From contig JAVVEL010000002.1 of NCBI GenBank assembly GCA_032260385.1, positions 1-64,000 of the forward strand: a stretch of DNA of 64,000 nt, in the 5' to 3' direction. The notes under the pieces were generated by a model that did not search any database, was not told the origin of the DNA, and saw only the letters and a list, made by a program, of their open reading frames with translations. Both the position numbers and the translations under genes were made by a program. The first letter of the stretch is position 1. Each line of letters opens with the position of its first letter. Positions 41,784 through 50,680 of this stretch are shown here, piece after piece. The stretch is from UBA9300 sp032260385 (GTDB lineage: Bacteria; Bacteroidota; Bacteroidia; Bacteroidales; VadinHA17).

Positions 41784-43499
41784 ATGCTGATAACTATAGA
41801 AGTAAACAGAAAGAAACTGAAGGCTGAAAAGGGAGAGACAATCCTCAAGGCACTGAACAGGAATGGTATAAACATACCCACCCTCTGTCGCCTCAGGGGT
41901 CTTACACCAACGGGAGCATGCAGGATCTGTGTCGTGGAGGTGGAAGGGGAGGATATGCTTGTTACAGCCTGTTCTGAACCTGTAAGGGAATGGATGAAGA
42001 TAAAAACTCATTCTCCCAGGGTTATCAGGGCAAGAAAGTCTATAGTAGAATTGTTGCTCTCAAATCATCCTGACAATTGCCTGTACTGTGACAGGAATCT
42101 TAACTGTGAATTACAGAGCTTAGCCGGTGAGCTCAACATCCGGGAACGCCGTCTGAGTGGCAATAAACTGACTCTCAAACTGGACCAGTCAAGCCCTGCC
42201 ATAACAAGAGAATTGTCAAAATGTATCTTATGTGGCCGCTGTGTTCGTATTTGTGAGGAAGTGGTGGGGGTAAATACCCTGGATTTTATCGGAAAGGGAA
42301 GGACAACACATATAGGCACCACAATGGATAAGGATTTTAATTTTTCCAGTTGCATACATTGTGGTCAGTGTGTCACTGTATGTCCTACCGGTGCTCTCCA
42401 TGAAAAACACAATATAAGGGAGGTCCAGGATTACCTCACAAAGAAAGACACACTTAAGGTAATCCAGTTTTCTCCCCTGGTGGCCTTCTCTGTTGCCCGG
42501 GAGATGGGCTTAAAGTATTCTCAGAACTTTGATAAGAAGCTCAGTGAGGCGCTTGTCCGGATAGGCTTTGACAGGGTTTATTACGCAGGTTTTGGTTCCG
42601 ATATAATGATAAATGAATTGACGGAGCAGCTGGTAAATAATAAGGCCGGTAAATTGAACCAGACTATTTATACTTCCCATTGCCCTGCATGGGTGAAATA
42701 TGCCGAACAATTTATGCCCGGTCTTCTTGAAAAGTTATCTGATTTGAAGTCGCCTCAACAAATTACAGGAGCCCTGATTAAAACCCTGGTAAGCGCCAGG
42801 GAGGAAGTAAGTCCTGAAAATATATATTCTGTGTCAGCCACCCTCTGTACGGCGGCCAAGTATGAAGCCAGGCGGGATGTAATGACAAGAAAGGGAATAA
42901 GCGATATAGAAACCATACTGACAGTGCGTGAACTGGTACAGCTACTGAAACTTTATGGTATAAATATGGATATGCTTGACGGAAGAAATATTGATGAACC
43001 ACTGAACCTTTCCAGTTTCTCGGCTTTAATAACCGAGGTTTCCGGGGGTCTGACAGAGGCACTTGTAAAAAATATTGCCCGGGACAAGGGCTTTGAGCTC
43101 TCTGCTTCTGATATAAGGAAATTAAGAACGGCAGGCGATTTCAGGGAACTTATGATAAGAGCCGGGGAACATGAGTACAACTTTGCTCTTGTGGATGGTC
43201 TTACCGGGCTTGATAAGCTCAGTAACAGGATGGGATCAGTTCATTATGACCTGGTTGAAATAATGGTCTGCCAGTCAGGATGCGTCAATGGAGGAGGGGT
43301 TAACAGTGATGAGAACGGTGAGTCAGTAAGGGACCGTATTAAGATGGTATATAAAAGTGAAGGAAATACTGCTATCAGCATGCCAATGGATAATCCGGCA
43401 CTCAGAAATTTTTATGAAAAATGGCTACCCTTTGATAAAGACTTGTCAGATAAAAAGATATTCAAAAACAAATATTCAAAAAAGAACGTCCTTCTATGA
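41784..43499 (+). CDS. HydA-like [FeFe]-hydrogenase subunit with non-canonical active site
   Basis: 571 aa. In order: NuoG-like [2Fe-2S] domain (PTLCRLRG, GACRICVVE), His-Cys [4Fe-4S] (NCLYCDRNLNC), two [4Fe-4S] motifs (CILCGRCVRIC, CIHCGQCVTVC), and the H-cluster domain from about 215. The four cubane cysteines are kept: Cys300, Cys355, Cys496 and Cys500. Around them the usual residues change: L1 is TSHCPAW (His299 for the proton-relay Cys), L2 is ATLCTAAK (Thr353-Leu354 for Met-Pro, Ala358 for Lys), L3 is MVCQSGCVNGGGV, and Pro231-Leu232 stands for Pro-Ser. Cofactor may still bind, but H2 chemistry is uncertain. ATGA overlap with the next gene. Confidence 0.85.
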   Translation: MLITIEVNRKKLKAEKGETILKALNRNGINIPTLCRLRGLTPTGACRICVVEVEGEDMLVTACSEPVREWMKIKTHSPRVIRARKSIVELLLSNHPDNCLYCDRNLNCELQSLAGELNIRERRLSGNKLTLKLDQSSPAITRELSKCILCGRCVRICEEVVGVNTLDFIGKGRTTHIGTTMDKDFNFSSCIHCGQCVTVCPTGALHEKHNIREVQDYLTKKDTLKVIQFSPLVAFSVAREMGLKYSQNFDKKLSEALVRIGFDRVYYAGFGSDIMINELTEQLVNNKAGKLNQTIYTSHCPAWVKYAEQFMPGLLEKLSDLKSPQQITGALIKTLVSAREEVSPENIYSVSATLCTAAKYEARRDVMTRKGISDIETILTVRELVQLLKLYGINMDMLDGRNIDEPLNLSSFSALITEVSGGLTEALVKNIARDKGFELSASDIRKLRTAGDFRELMIRAGEHEYNFALVDGLTGLDKLSNRMGSVHYDLVEIMVCQSGCVNGGGVNSDENGESVRDRIKMVYKSEGNTAISMPMDNPALRNFYEKWLPFDKDLSDKKIFKNKYSKKNVLL

Positions 43500-45481
43500 A
43501 TTCAGTGGGGAGAAACAGGCAATTGGTTTATACACGCAGGGAACTTTGCAGAACATGTTATACTTGTGTGAGGGAATGTCCTGCCAAAGCCATCAGGATA
43601 GAAAACGGACAGGCAGAGGTAATACACGAAAGGTGTATTGCCTGTGGAAATTGTACCAAGGTTTGCAGCCAGGGAGCAAAAGTCTTCATGTGGACAAAGG
43701 ATATAGTGGAGGAGATACTTAAATCAGGAAAGACGGCAGCGATAGTGGCACCAAGCTTTCCTGCCGAGTTCAATGACCTTTCCGACCACAGCTTCCTTGT
43801 CTCGATGATAAGGGCACTGGGTTTCAGTTATGTAAGTGAGGTTGCCTTTGGTGCTGATCTTGTTGCCGACTGCTACCGTCAACTTCTGAACGAATGTGAC
43901 AGGAAGTATTATATTTCCTCTGACTGCCCTTCAATAACGAGATTTATTAAATATTATCATCCTGACCTGACAGACAGCCTTGCCCCCGTGGTATCCCCGA
44001 TGGTGGCAATGACCAGGGCCATGAGGAAGCTGTACGGACAGGATCTTAGGATTGTCTTCATCGGACCATGCGTGGCAAAAAAAGATGAAAGTACAGAGGT
44101 TGACGAGGCCCTTACTTTTACTGAACTGAGATCTATGTTTGAAGAGAGAGGTATAAGTCCTGAGACTGTTATACCAGCTGAATTTGATCCCCCCCTGGGA
44201 GGCAAGGGAGCCATTTTCCCCGTAGCCAGGGGTTTGCTCCAGACGGCAGGTATTAATGATGATGCCGTTTCGGGAAATATAATAGCCGCTGAAGGAAGAA
44301 CAGCCTTCCAGGAGGCTATTAAAGAATTTGAGGAAGGGCAGGTTCATGACCAGCACCTTGAGCTGCTTTGCTGCATGGGTTGTATTATGGGACCGGGATT
44401 TACTGACCGCGGAAAATATTATAACCGCAGAACTCATGTAAGCAGCTATGCCCGCAAAAAGCTTGATTCAATGGATCACAGGCAATGGAAGGAAGCCTTC
44501 ATTAAAATGAATGATCTTGACCTTTCAGTTAAGCATGAACCGGATGACAGGAGACTGGAAAACCCCGGAAGGTTTGAGATTGAAAACGTCCTGAGACAGA
44601 TGGGAAAAAACAGTATCAAAGATCATTTGAACTGTGGTGCCTGCGGATATGAGACATGTATTGAACATGCTGTGGCAATAAGCAAGGGACTGGCAGAGGT
44701 TGAGATGTGCCTGCCATTTACAATAGAACAGCTGCACAGCTCGGTGAATGATCTGGCGCTTTCAAATGAGAAGCTGAGTTCAATGAAGCAGGCTCTGAGA
44801 CAATCGGAAAAACTTGCCCATATGGGTCAGCTATCTGCCGGTATAGCTCACGAGCTGAACAATCCTCTCGGAGTGGTAATAATGTACAGTAATATATTAC
44901 TGGAAGAATGTGCAGAAGATGACCCTTTAAGGGATGACCTGAACCTGATTACCGAGCAGGCGGCCAGATGTAAAAAGATTGTTTCAGGACTGCTCAATTT
45001 TGCAAGGAAGAGCCAGGTAAACCATGATTATGCCAACCTGAATGAAGTCATTAAACAAAGCATCGAGTCACTTATAATACCGGAAGGTATCGATTTAAAA
45101 ATTGAGGATAAATCAAATAATCCTTCGGTTATGGTGGATACTGAACAGATGATACAGCTTATCTCAAACCTGCTTAAAAACTCGGTGGATGCAATGAAGG
45201 GAAGGGGGAACCTGAGAATTACCCTGGAAGATTCCGGCAAAAACGTCACCTTGAAGGTCTGGGATAACGGGCCCGGCATAGACGAGGATAAAAGAGAAAA
45301 AATATTTGAACCCTTCTTCACTACCAAGGAGACAGGCAGCGGTACAGGCCTGGGACTGGCAACTGCCTATGGTATAGTGAAGATGCATAAGGGCCAGATA
45401 AAGGTCGATTCAAACAGCGATCCCGAAAAAGGCCCTACATTTACACAATTTATTATAAGCATACCAAGGACAAATGAATAA
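43496..45481 (+). CDS. H-cluster sensor fused to a histidine kinase (group C-type [FeFe] hydrogenase)
   Basis: 661 aa. Two [4Fe-4S] motifs (CRTCYTCVREC, CIACGNCTKVC), an H-cluster domain (about 75-330; loops SSDCPS, GPCVAKKDE, LCCMGCIMGPG), an Fe-S motif LNCGACGYETC (about 380), a short coiled coil, HisKA with the phospho-His at 452 in GIAHELNNP, and HATPase with DNGPGID and the G-loops GSGTGLGL. It has no membrane helix, so sensing is cytoplasmic. An H2- or redox-sensing kinase that phosphorylates the following response regulators is the simplest reading. It overlaps the HydA-like gene by 4 bases and the next gene by 8 bases. Confidence 0.88.
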   Translation: MNSVGRNRQLVYTRRELCRTCYTCVRECPAKAIRIENGQAEVIHERCIACGNCTKVCSQGAKVFMWTKDIVEEILKSGKTAAIVAPSFPAEFNDLSDHSFLVSMIRALGFSYVSEVAFGADLVADCYRQLLNECDRKYYISSDCPSITRFIKYYHPDLTDSLAPVVSPMVAMTRAMRKLYGQDLRIVFIGPCVAKKDESTEVDEALTFTELRSMFEERGISPETVIPAEFDPPLGGKGAIFPVARGLLQTAGINDDAVSGNIIAAEGRTAFQEAIKEFEEGQVHDQHLELLCCMGCIMGPGFTDRGKYYNRRTHVSSYARKKLDSMDHRQWKEAFIKMNDLDLSVKHEPDDRRLENPGRFEIENVLRQMGKNSIKDHLNCGACGYETCIEHAVAISKGLAEVEMCLPFTIEQLHSSVNDLALSNEKLSSMKQALRQSEKLAHMGQLSAGIAHELNNPLGVVIMYSNILLEECAEDDPLRDDLNLITEQAARCKKIVSGLLNFARKSQVNHDYANLNEVIKQSIESLIIPEGIDLKIEDKSNNPSVMVDTEQMIQLISNLLKNSVDAMKGRGNLRITLEDSGKNVTLKVWDNGPGIDEDKREKIFEPFFTTKETGSGTGLGLATAYGIVKMHKGQIKVDSNSDPEKGPTFTQFIISIPRTNE

Positions 45482-45866
45482 GAAGATTACAGTTTTTGTT
45501 GTTGATGACGACCCGGATTACCTTTTTCAAACGGTAGTCCACCTTGAAAAAGCGGGATATAATGTTATTAGCGCTGTGAGTCAAAAAGAAGCCGAGGATA
45601 TCATAGATACGGTAAAACCGGATATTGCATTGTTTGACCTTATGATGGAACAGGATGACAGTGGTTTTATACTTTGCTATAAACTGAAGAAAAAATATCC
45701 GGATCTGCCCGTAATAATTGCTACCTCTGTCTCCAGGGAGACAGGCCTGTCTTTCGGCCTGGATTCGGAGGAGGAAAGAAGGTGGATAAAGGCAGATGCT
45801 TACCTTGAAAAGGGAGTACGGGCTGATCAGCTTAACGAAGAAATTAAACGTCTGTTAAAAATTTGA
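45474..45866 (+). CDS. Stand-alone response regulator
   Basis: 130 aa receiver domain: acidic pocket D11-D12-D13, phospho-acceptor Asp55 in ALFDLMME, and a Ser/Thr switch in IIATSVSRE. An unusual insert (GLDSEEERRWIKADAYLEK) sits before the usual C-terminal helix. No output domain. It overlaps the H-cluster kinase gene by 8 bases and ends one base before the hybrid kinase, so it is likely a phosphorelay intermediate or an effector acting by binding. Confidence 0.87.
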   Translation: MNKKITVFVVDDDPDYLFQTVVHLEKAGYNVISAVSQKEAEDIIDTVKPDIALFDLMMEQDDSGFILCYKLKKKYPDLPVIIATSVSRETGLSFGLDSEEERRWIKADAYLEKGVRADQLNEEIKRLLKI

Positions 45867-45867
45867 A

Positions 45868-47004
45868 ATGGCTGAACTAAAGATATTGATAGTGGATGAT
45901 GAAGCCGGAATCAGATCAGGTGTCAGCAGGATTTTGAACAGGTTCAGGGTAAACTATCCTTTTATGGATGAAGTCTATACTTTTAAGGTGATTGAGGCTG
46001 AGACAGGTGAAAAGGGTATTGAGATAATTGACACTGAAAGGCCTGATATAGTATTGCTTGATAATAAACTTCCAGGAATTTCCGGCGTTGAAGTGCTTGA
46101 CTATATTAAGCAGAAAAATTATGACATAGTTGTGGCGATGATTACATCTTATGCATCGCTTGATGTGGCATTGAGGGCTACAAGGGACGGAGCCACCGAC
46201 TTTATACCCAAACCATTTACACCCCAGGAACTTAAATCCTCGATCGAGAATATAAGCAAGCAGCTGTATCTTAAAAGGATAACAAGCAGTATGAATGAGG
46301 AAGGAAAGAAGATCCGGTTCAGGTTCCTGTCGGTTTTGTCACATGAGCTTAAGTCGCCCCTGAATGCCGTGGAAGGATATCTGTATATGATGAGGGACCG
46401 CGAAGCAGGAGACAATATGAACGATTATACACCCATGATCGAAAGATCAATACAGCGCATACAGGGAATGCGTACCCTGATCATGGATCTGCTCGATTTT
46501 ACCAAGATAAGACTGGAAGTGAAGAAAGATAAGGTGCTTGATTTAGATCCTGCCTTGATTATGAAACAATGTATAGAAACTATTAATCCACTTGCCATAC
46601 AGAAAGATGTCTCAATAGTAATTGATAAAAAGTCAGATATCATAATATCAGCAGATGAGGAGGATATAAATATCATCTTCAACAACCTGCTTTCAAATGC
46701 GGTGAAGTATAACAAAGAGGGGGGTAGTATTTTTATTACAATCGACAGAAAAGTGAACGACGCTGTAATAGAAGTGAAAGACACTGGCATTGGAATAAGC
46801 AGTGAAGACCAGCAGGTTCTTTTTAATGAGTTCGTACGGATCAAAAATGATAAAACACGGAATATTACCGGAAGCGGACTGGGTTTGTCTATAGTGAAAA
46901 AGATCGTCGCTTTGTATAATGGTTCGATAACAGTCGACAGCAGGCCTGACGAAGGAAGCGTTTTTACATTGAAACTTCCAATCCGGCAGGAAAAAGGAGG
47001 ATAA
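45868..47004 (+). CDS. Receiver-histidine kinase hybrid
   Basis: 378 aa. A receiver domain (D10-D11, phospho-acceptor Asp65 in VLLDNKLPG, PKPF with the conserved Lys) comes first, followed by HisKA with His159 in SHELKSPLN and a HATPase domain (NNLLSNAVKYN, DTGIGI, GSGLGLSIV). The receiver-first order means its kinase activity is probably controlled by phosphorylation from another kinase, most likely the H-cluster kinase two genes upstream. No membrane segment and no DNA-binding domain, so its output partner lies outside the window or is the adjacent receiver. Confidence 0.87.
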   Translation: MAELKILIVDDEAGIRSGVSRILNRFRVNYPFMDEVYTFKVIEAETGEKGIEIIDTERPDIVLLDNKLPGISGVEVLDYIKQKNYDIVVAMITSYASLDVALRATRDGATDFIPKPFTPQELKSSIENISKQLYLKRITSSMNEEGKKIRFRFLSVLSHELKSPLNAVEGYLYMMRDREAGDNMNDYTPMIERSIQRIQGMRTLIMDLLDFTKIRLEVKKDKVLDLDPALIMKQCIETINPLAIQKDVSIVIDKKSDIIISADEEDINIIFNNLLSNAVKYNKEGGSIFITIDRKVNDAVIEVKDTGIGISSEDQQVLFNEFVRIKNDKTRNITGSGLGLSIVKKIVALYNGSITVDSRPDEGSVFTLKLPIRQEKGG

Positions 47005-47011
47005 TTATTCT

Positions 47012-47027
47012 ATTGTTTATATTTGTA
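47012..47027 (+). promoter_or_regulatory. Candidate rex promoter (shared 16-mer)
   Basis: attgtttatatttgta contains TATATTTG (47018-47025), a TAnnTTTG match, 22 bases before the rex start. The same 16-mer precedes the hydrogenase operon at 39323-39338. No good -33 TTG. Confidence 0.4.
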
Positions 47028-47047
47028 CGGTTGACAAAATCATAAGG

Positions 47048-47668
47048 ATGAAAGAACTACCAGGAAAAACTGTTGAAAGGCTGAGTGGTTACCGCAGGAA
47101 TCTTCTGGGCTACCTGTCTGCCGGTAATAGTTATATCTACTCCCATGAGCTGGCTGCCCTGCTTCATATTACGGCAGTGCAGGTAAGAAGAGACCTGATG
47201 CTTATAGGCTATTCCAGTGTTCAGAAAAAAGGCTATGATGTAAAGGAGCTCATTGATACCATAGCTTCAATAATTGATTCTGAACAAGGCCAGAATATTG
47301 CAGTAATAGGCATTGGAAATCTCGGCCGCGCAATAACTTCCTATTTCAAGGGTAAAAGATCCAAACTCAATATTGTTGCTTCATTCGACAATGACCCACA
47401 GAAAGTCAACAGGGTAATAGCCGGAGTTAGATGCTATCCTGTTGAACAAATGGAGCATATTGTGGCAGAACAGAATATCACGATTGCCTTGCTTACCATA
47501 CCTCCCGATTTTGCCAGGCCTGTTGCCGATGCAGCCATAAGGGCCGGGATAAAAGGCATCCTGAATTTTACAACCGTTCCGCTAAATGTGCCACCAAATG
47601 TCTATCTTGAAGAGTATGACATGATTACGTCAATAGAGAAAGTTGCATATTTTGTAAAAGAAGGATAA
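47048..47668 (+). CDS. rex: Redox-sensing transcriptional repressor Rex
   Basis: 206 aa, full length. An N-terminal winged helix (LAALLHITAVQVRRDLMLIGY, with the recognition helix around QVRRDL) is followed by a Rossmann domain (VIGIGNLGRAI) that binds NADH/NAD. Rex releases DNA when NADH is high, derepressing fermentation and hydrogenase genes. Its place at the end of this operon, and Rex-like operators at 39087 and 39282, support control of both divergent operons. The start MKELPGKTVERL fits Bacteroidota homologues. Confidence 0.93.
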   Translation: MKELPGKTVERLSGYRRNLLGYLSAGNSYIYSHELAALLHITAVQVRRDLMLIGYSSVQKKGYDVKELIDTIASIIDSEQGQNIAVIGIGNLGRAITSYFKGKRSKLNIVASFDNDPQKVNRVIAGVRCYPVEQMEHIVAEQNITIALLTIPPDFARPVADAAIRAGIKGILNFTTVPLNVPPNVYLEEYDMITSIEKVAYFVKEG

Positions 47669-47683
47669 GGATAGGAGCAGGGG

Positions 47684-48610
47684 ATGAAAGTATATTATGG
47701 ATTGGAGGAGGTGGAGAAAATAAAGAATCCTGTTATTACAACAGGTACCTTCGATGGTGTGCATTTTGGGCATAAGACCATCCTCGGAAGAATCAAAAAA
47801 CTTGCTGAACAATATGAGGGAGAATCAGTCCTCATAAGTTTCTATCCCCATCCCCGCAAGGTGCTTTATCCTTCTACGGAAGGTAAGTGCCTCCATTTGA
47901 TAACAACTCTGGATGAGAAAATAGACCTACTTGAAAAAGAGGGACTCGATAACCTTATCCTGCTTGAATTTACCAAAGAATTTGCAAGGGTATCAAGCAG
48001 TGAATTCATTGAAAAATATATATCTTCCAAACTCCGGCCCAGGGTGATTGTTGTTGGGTATAACCACCATTTTGGACACAACAAGGAAGGTAATTACCAG
48101 TACTTAAAGTCAATATCTGCCTTGTATGGCTTTGATACTGAAGAGATTCCCGAACAGGAAGTGCTGAATGAGACGGTGAGTTCAACGCAAATAAGAAAGG
48201 CACTGGTCGAAGGATATATTCAAAGGGTAAACGCCTATCTCGATCACTTTTATTTTATTAGCGGCTCACCCGGAAAGTGGGAACCGGATACTCATCTTAA
48301 TGACCATACCGGAATAGTGCTGAGGATTGATGATGAGGATAAACTTCTTCCACGTCAGGGTGCTTACGCCGTGAGTGTCCCCGGGGATGGGTCCAAAACA
48401 CACGGGCTGGCTTTTATCCCGCAAAAAACGGAAGGAAGAAGAGAGGTGGCAATTATTTTATTCGAAAACTTTTCTCCGGGCATTAATATTACCCACAGGT
48501 TAAGGATTAATTTTCATAAAAGGATGGACGGTAAAATACAGTTTGATTCACCTGAATCATTACGGGTTCCTGAGAAGTTAATCAATGATACCATGGAACT
48601 TATTTATTGA
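47684..48610 (+). CDS. ribF: Bifunctional riboflavin kinase / FAD synthetase
   Basis: 308 aa, usual RibF length. The N-terminal adenylyltransferase has TGTFDGVHFGH and the signature YNHHFGHNKEG plus TVSSTQIRKAL; the C-terminal flavokinase domain (about 185-308) carries GTVxxG-like ...RQGAYAVSVPG and an acidic strand pattern. It makes FMN and FAD in the cytoplasm. It follows rex by 15 bases; FMN is needed by the NuoF-like subunit, so the position may be more than chance. Confidence 0.92.
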   Translation: MKVYYGLEEVEKIKNPVITTGTFDGVHFGHKTILGRIKKLAEQYEGESVLISFYPHPRKVLYPSTEGKCLHLITTLDEKIDLLEKEGLDNLILLEFTKEFARVSSSEFIEKYISSKLRPRVIVVGYNHHFGHNKEGNYQYLKSISALYGFDTEEIPEQEVLNETVSSTQIRKALVEGYIQRVNAYLDHFYFISGSPGKWEPDTHLNDHTGIVLRIDDEDKLLPRQGAYAVSVPGDGSKTHGLAFIPQKTEGRREVAIILFENFSPGINITHRLRINFHKRMDGKIQFDSPESLRVPEKLINDTMELIY

Positions 48611-48694
48611 AGGATATGATATAATTCATTGTAATCGCTTCCTTCATTTACTTTATTTGCAGTACGTTTAATCAGTATAAGTCTAAATAACGAT

Positions 48695-50119
48695 ATGAAA
48701 TTCAATCCCGAAAAATTATCAATAAGGGATCAGAGGATGAAAGCCTTCATTGATCCTGATGAAATCTGGAATATAATAAACAACACAAAGCCGGACAGGC
48801 AAAGGGTGAAGGAGGTAATAGCCAAATCGCTTGACAAGAACAGGCTGACCCTGGAAGAAACGGCTGTGCTTATAAATGCTGACGACCCCGGCTTGATTGA
48901 GGAGATAAAGGCCGGGGCACGCGCCCTGAAGGAAAAAGTGTACGGAAACAGGATCGTTCTCTTTGCTCCCTTATATATAGGTAATTTTTGCAGCAATAAT
49001 TGCCTGTACTGTGGTTTCAGGTCAAGTAACACCGAGGCCGTGAGAAGGACACTGACCGATGATGAGATAGTTAAAGAAGTATCGGCACTTGAGGATAACG
49101 GGCAGAAGCGCCTTATCCTGGTTTACGGTGAGCATGCCAAATATTCAGCTGAATACATAGCACATACCGTGAAACTGGTTTATGGAGTCAAAAAGGGCAG
49201 GGGTGAGATAAGGAGGGTAAACATCAATGCTGCTCCACTTGATATAGAGGGCTTCCGAACAGTAGGTGAAGCAGGTATAGGGACTTACCAGATCTTCCAG
49301 GAAACATATCATCCTGAAGCTTATAAATGGTATCACCTTGCCGGCAAAAAGAGCGATTATGACTGGAGGCTGACAGGTCTTGACAGGGCACAGGAGGCAG
49401 GAGTTGATGACGTAGGCATTGGCGCCTTATTCGGATTGTATGACTGGCGTTTCGAAGTGCTGGGCCTGGTACGTCATACAAACCACCTGGAGGCATGCTA
49501 TAATGTGGGCCCCCACACAATCTCATTCCCGAGGCTCAAGGATGCCGCCACAATAAATATGAACAGGAATTTTGAAGTGAAAGATGATGAATTCAAGCGA
49601 CTTGTGGCTATACTCAGACTGGCTGTGCCCTATACGGGTATGATACTGACAGCAAGGGAGAGCCATGATGTGAGAAGGGAAGTGATAAAGTATGGCGTTT
49701 CCCAGATTGACGGCGGTACAAAAATTGAACTTGGCTCATATTCTGATCTTAAGAATGAGCAGCAGAACCTTAACAGGGAACAGTTCATGATCAATGATGC
49801 CAGGTCGCTGGCTGAAGTGATTGACGAATTGCTCGATGATAACTTTATACCTTCTTTCTGTACCGCATGCTACAGGCTGGGAAGAACAGGAGAACATTTC
49901 ATGGAGTTTTCCGTAGCCGGATTTATAAAAAGATATTGCTCACCTAATGCTGCACTTACCCTCGCAGAATACCTGGTCGATTATGCAGATGAACAGCTTG
50001 CTGAAAAAGGATGGAGGGCAATAGACCGGGGACTGGCAGCCTTAGATGAAGATGTAGCATTAAAAACAAAGGAGAGAATTGAAAGGATAAAGCAGGGTGA
50101 TAGAGATCTTTATTTTTAA
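48695..50119 (+). CDS. hydG: [FeFe]-hydrogenase maturase HydG
   Basis: 474 aa. Radical SAM, ThiH-like: CSNNCLYCGF gives the CxxxCxxC cluster motif, and the C-terminal FCTACYRLGRTGEHFM holds the CxxC of the auxiliary cluster that is diagnostic of HydG. It cleaves tyrosine to supply CO and CN for the H-cluster. Other family segments are GEHAKYSAEYIAHTV and YQIFQETYHPEAY. It is followed by the TM1266-like gene after 20 bases, the usual partner in hydrogenase maturation loci. Confidence 0.95.
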   Translation: MKFNPEKLSIRDQRMKAFIDPDEIWNIINNTKPDRQRVKEVIAKSLDKNRLTLEETAVLINADDPGLIEEIKAGARALKEKVYGNRIVLFAPLYIGNFCSNNCLYCGFRSSNTEAVRRTLTDDEIVKEVSALEDNGQKRLILVYGEHAKYSAEYIAHTVKLVYGVKKGRGEIRRVNINAAPLDIEGFRTVGEAGIGTYQIFQETYHPEAYKWYHLAGKKSDYDWRLTGLDRAQEAGVDDVGIGALFGLYDWRFEVLGLVRHTNHLEACYNVGPHTISFPRLKDAATINMNRNFEVKDDEFKRLVAILRLAVPYTGMILTARESHDVRREVIKYGVSQIDGGTKIELGSYSDLKNEQQNLNREQFMINDARSLAEVIDELLDDNFIPSFCTACYRLGRTGEHFMEFSVAGFIKRYCSPNAALTLAEYLVDYADEQLAEKGWRAIDRGLAALDEDVALKTKERIERIKQGDRDLYF

Positions 50120-50139
50120 ATTTATACGAATAACTAAGT

Positions 50140-50667
50140 ATGGCAAAAATAGTAGCAATAAGGGTAATAGACAGGATAAAGGAGGCAGGACACACACAGG
50201 ATGTTCTGAGTAAGCATTCTTCAATAATTAAAACACGGCTCGGCTTTCATGAACTAAATGAGGACAGATGCAGCAGGGAAGGCTATATTTTGCTTTATCT
50301 CAGGGATAATGCGAAGGGGCGGAGTGACTTTTTGAAGGATCTCGATAAGATTTACGGCATCGAGATAAAGGAAATGAACCTGCTTGCCGGGCCGGTTAAG
50401 CCTGCTTCCATCCCTGACGGATCTGCCGTTACCGTGGTGGGCTTGGTGGTAAATAACAGGTCAGATATTGCCAGTGAAGTCCAGCGAGCACTCACCTTAT
50501 ACGGTTGTACAATAAGAACACGTATGGGTATCAATGAAGAAGACCATGGCCACGACACCGGTCTTATCCTGCTGGAGCTTAAGGGCGATAATTCAGAGAT
50601 GAACAGTCTGCTAAAACGGCTGGAACAAATTGAAAACGTAATTGTTGGAGTTATCTCCTTCAGTTGA
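50140..50667 (+). CDS. Tandem TM1266-like (ACT-fold) hydrogenase-associated protein
   Basis: 175 aa made of two similar halves. Half 1 (about 1-82) runs from VAIRVIDRI to KEMNL with a central TRLGFHELNED and GYILLYL; half 2 (about 95-175) runs from VTVVGLVVNN with TRMGINEEDHGHD and GLILLEL. Each half matches the roughly 80-residue TM1266 family, listed as putative iron-only hydrogenase system regulators with an ACT-like fold. A single-domain protein is usual; here it is duplicated in one chain. Next to hydG. Confidence 0.82.
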   Translation: MAKIVAIRVIDRIKEAGHTQDVLSKHSSIIKTRLGFHELNEDRCSREGYILLYLRDNAKGRSDFLKDLDKIYGIEIKEMNLLAGPVKPASIPDGSAVTVVGLVVNNRSDIASEVQRALTLYGCTIRTRMGINEEDHGHDTGLILLELKGDNSEMNSLLKRLEQIENVIVGVISFS

Positions 50668-50680
50668 GATATACCGGATA

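Noticed and set aside
43357..43722. An out-of-frame reading frame across the HydA-like/kinase junction.
   Set aside because: It overlaps two firmly identified coding frames and encodes no recognisable motif.
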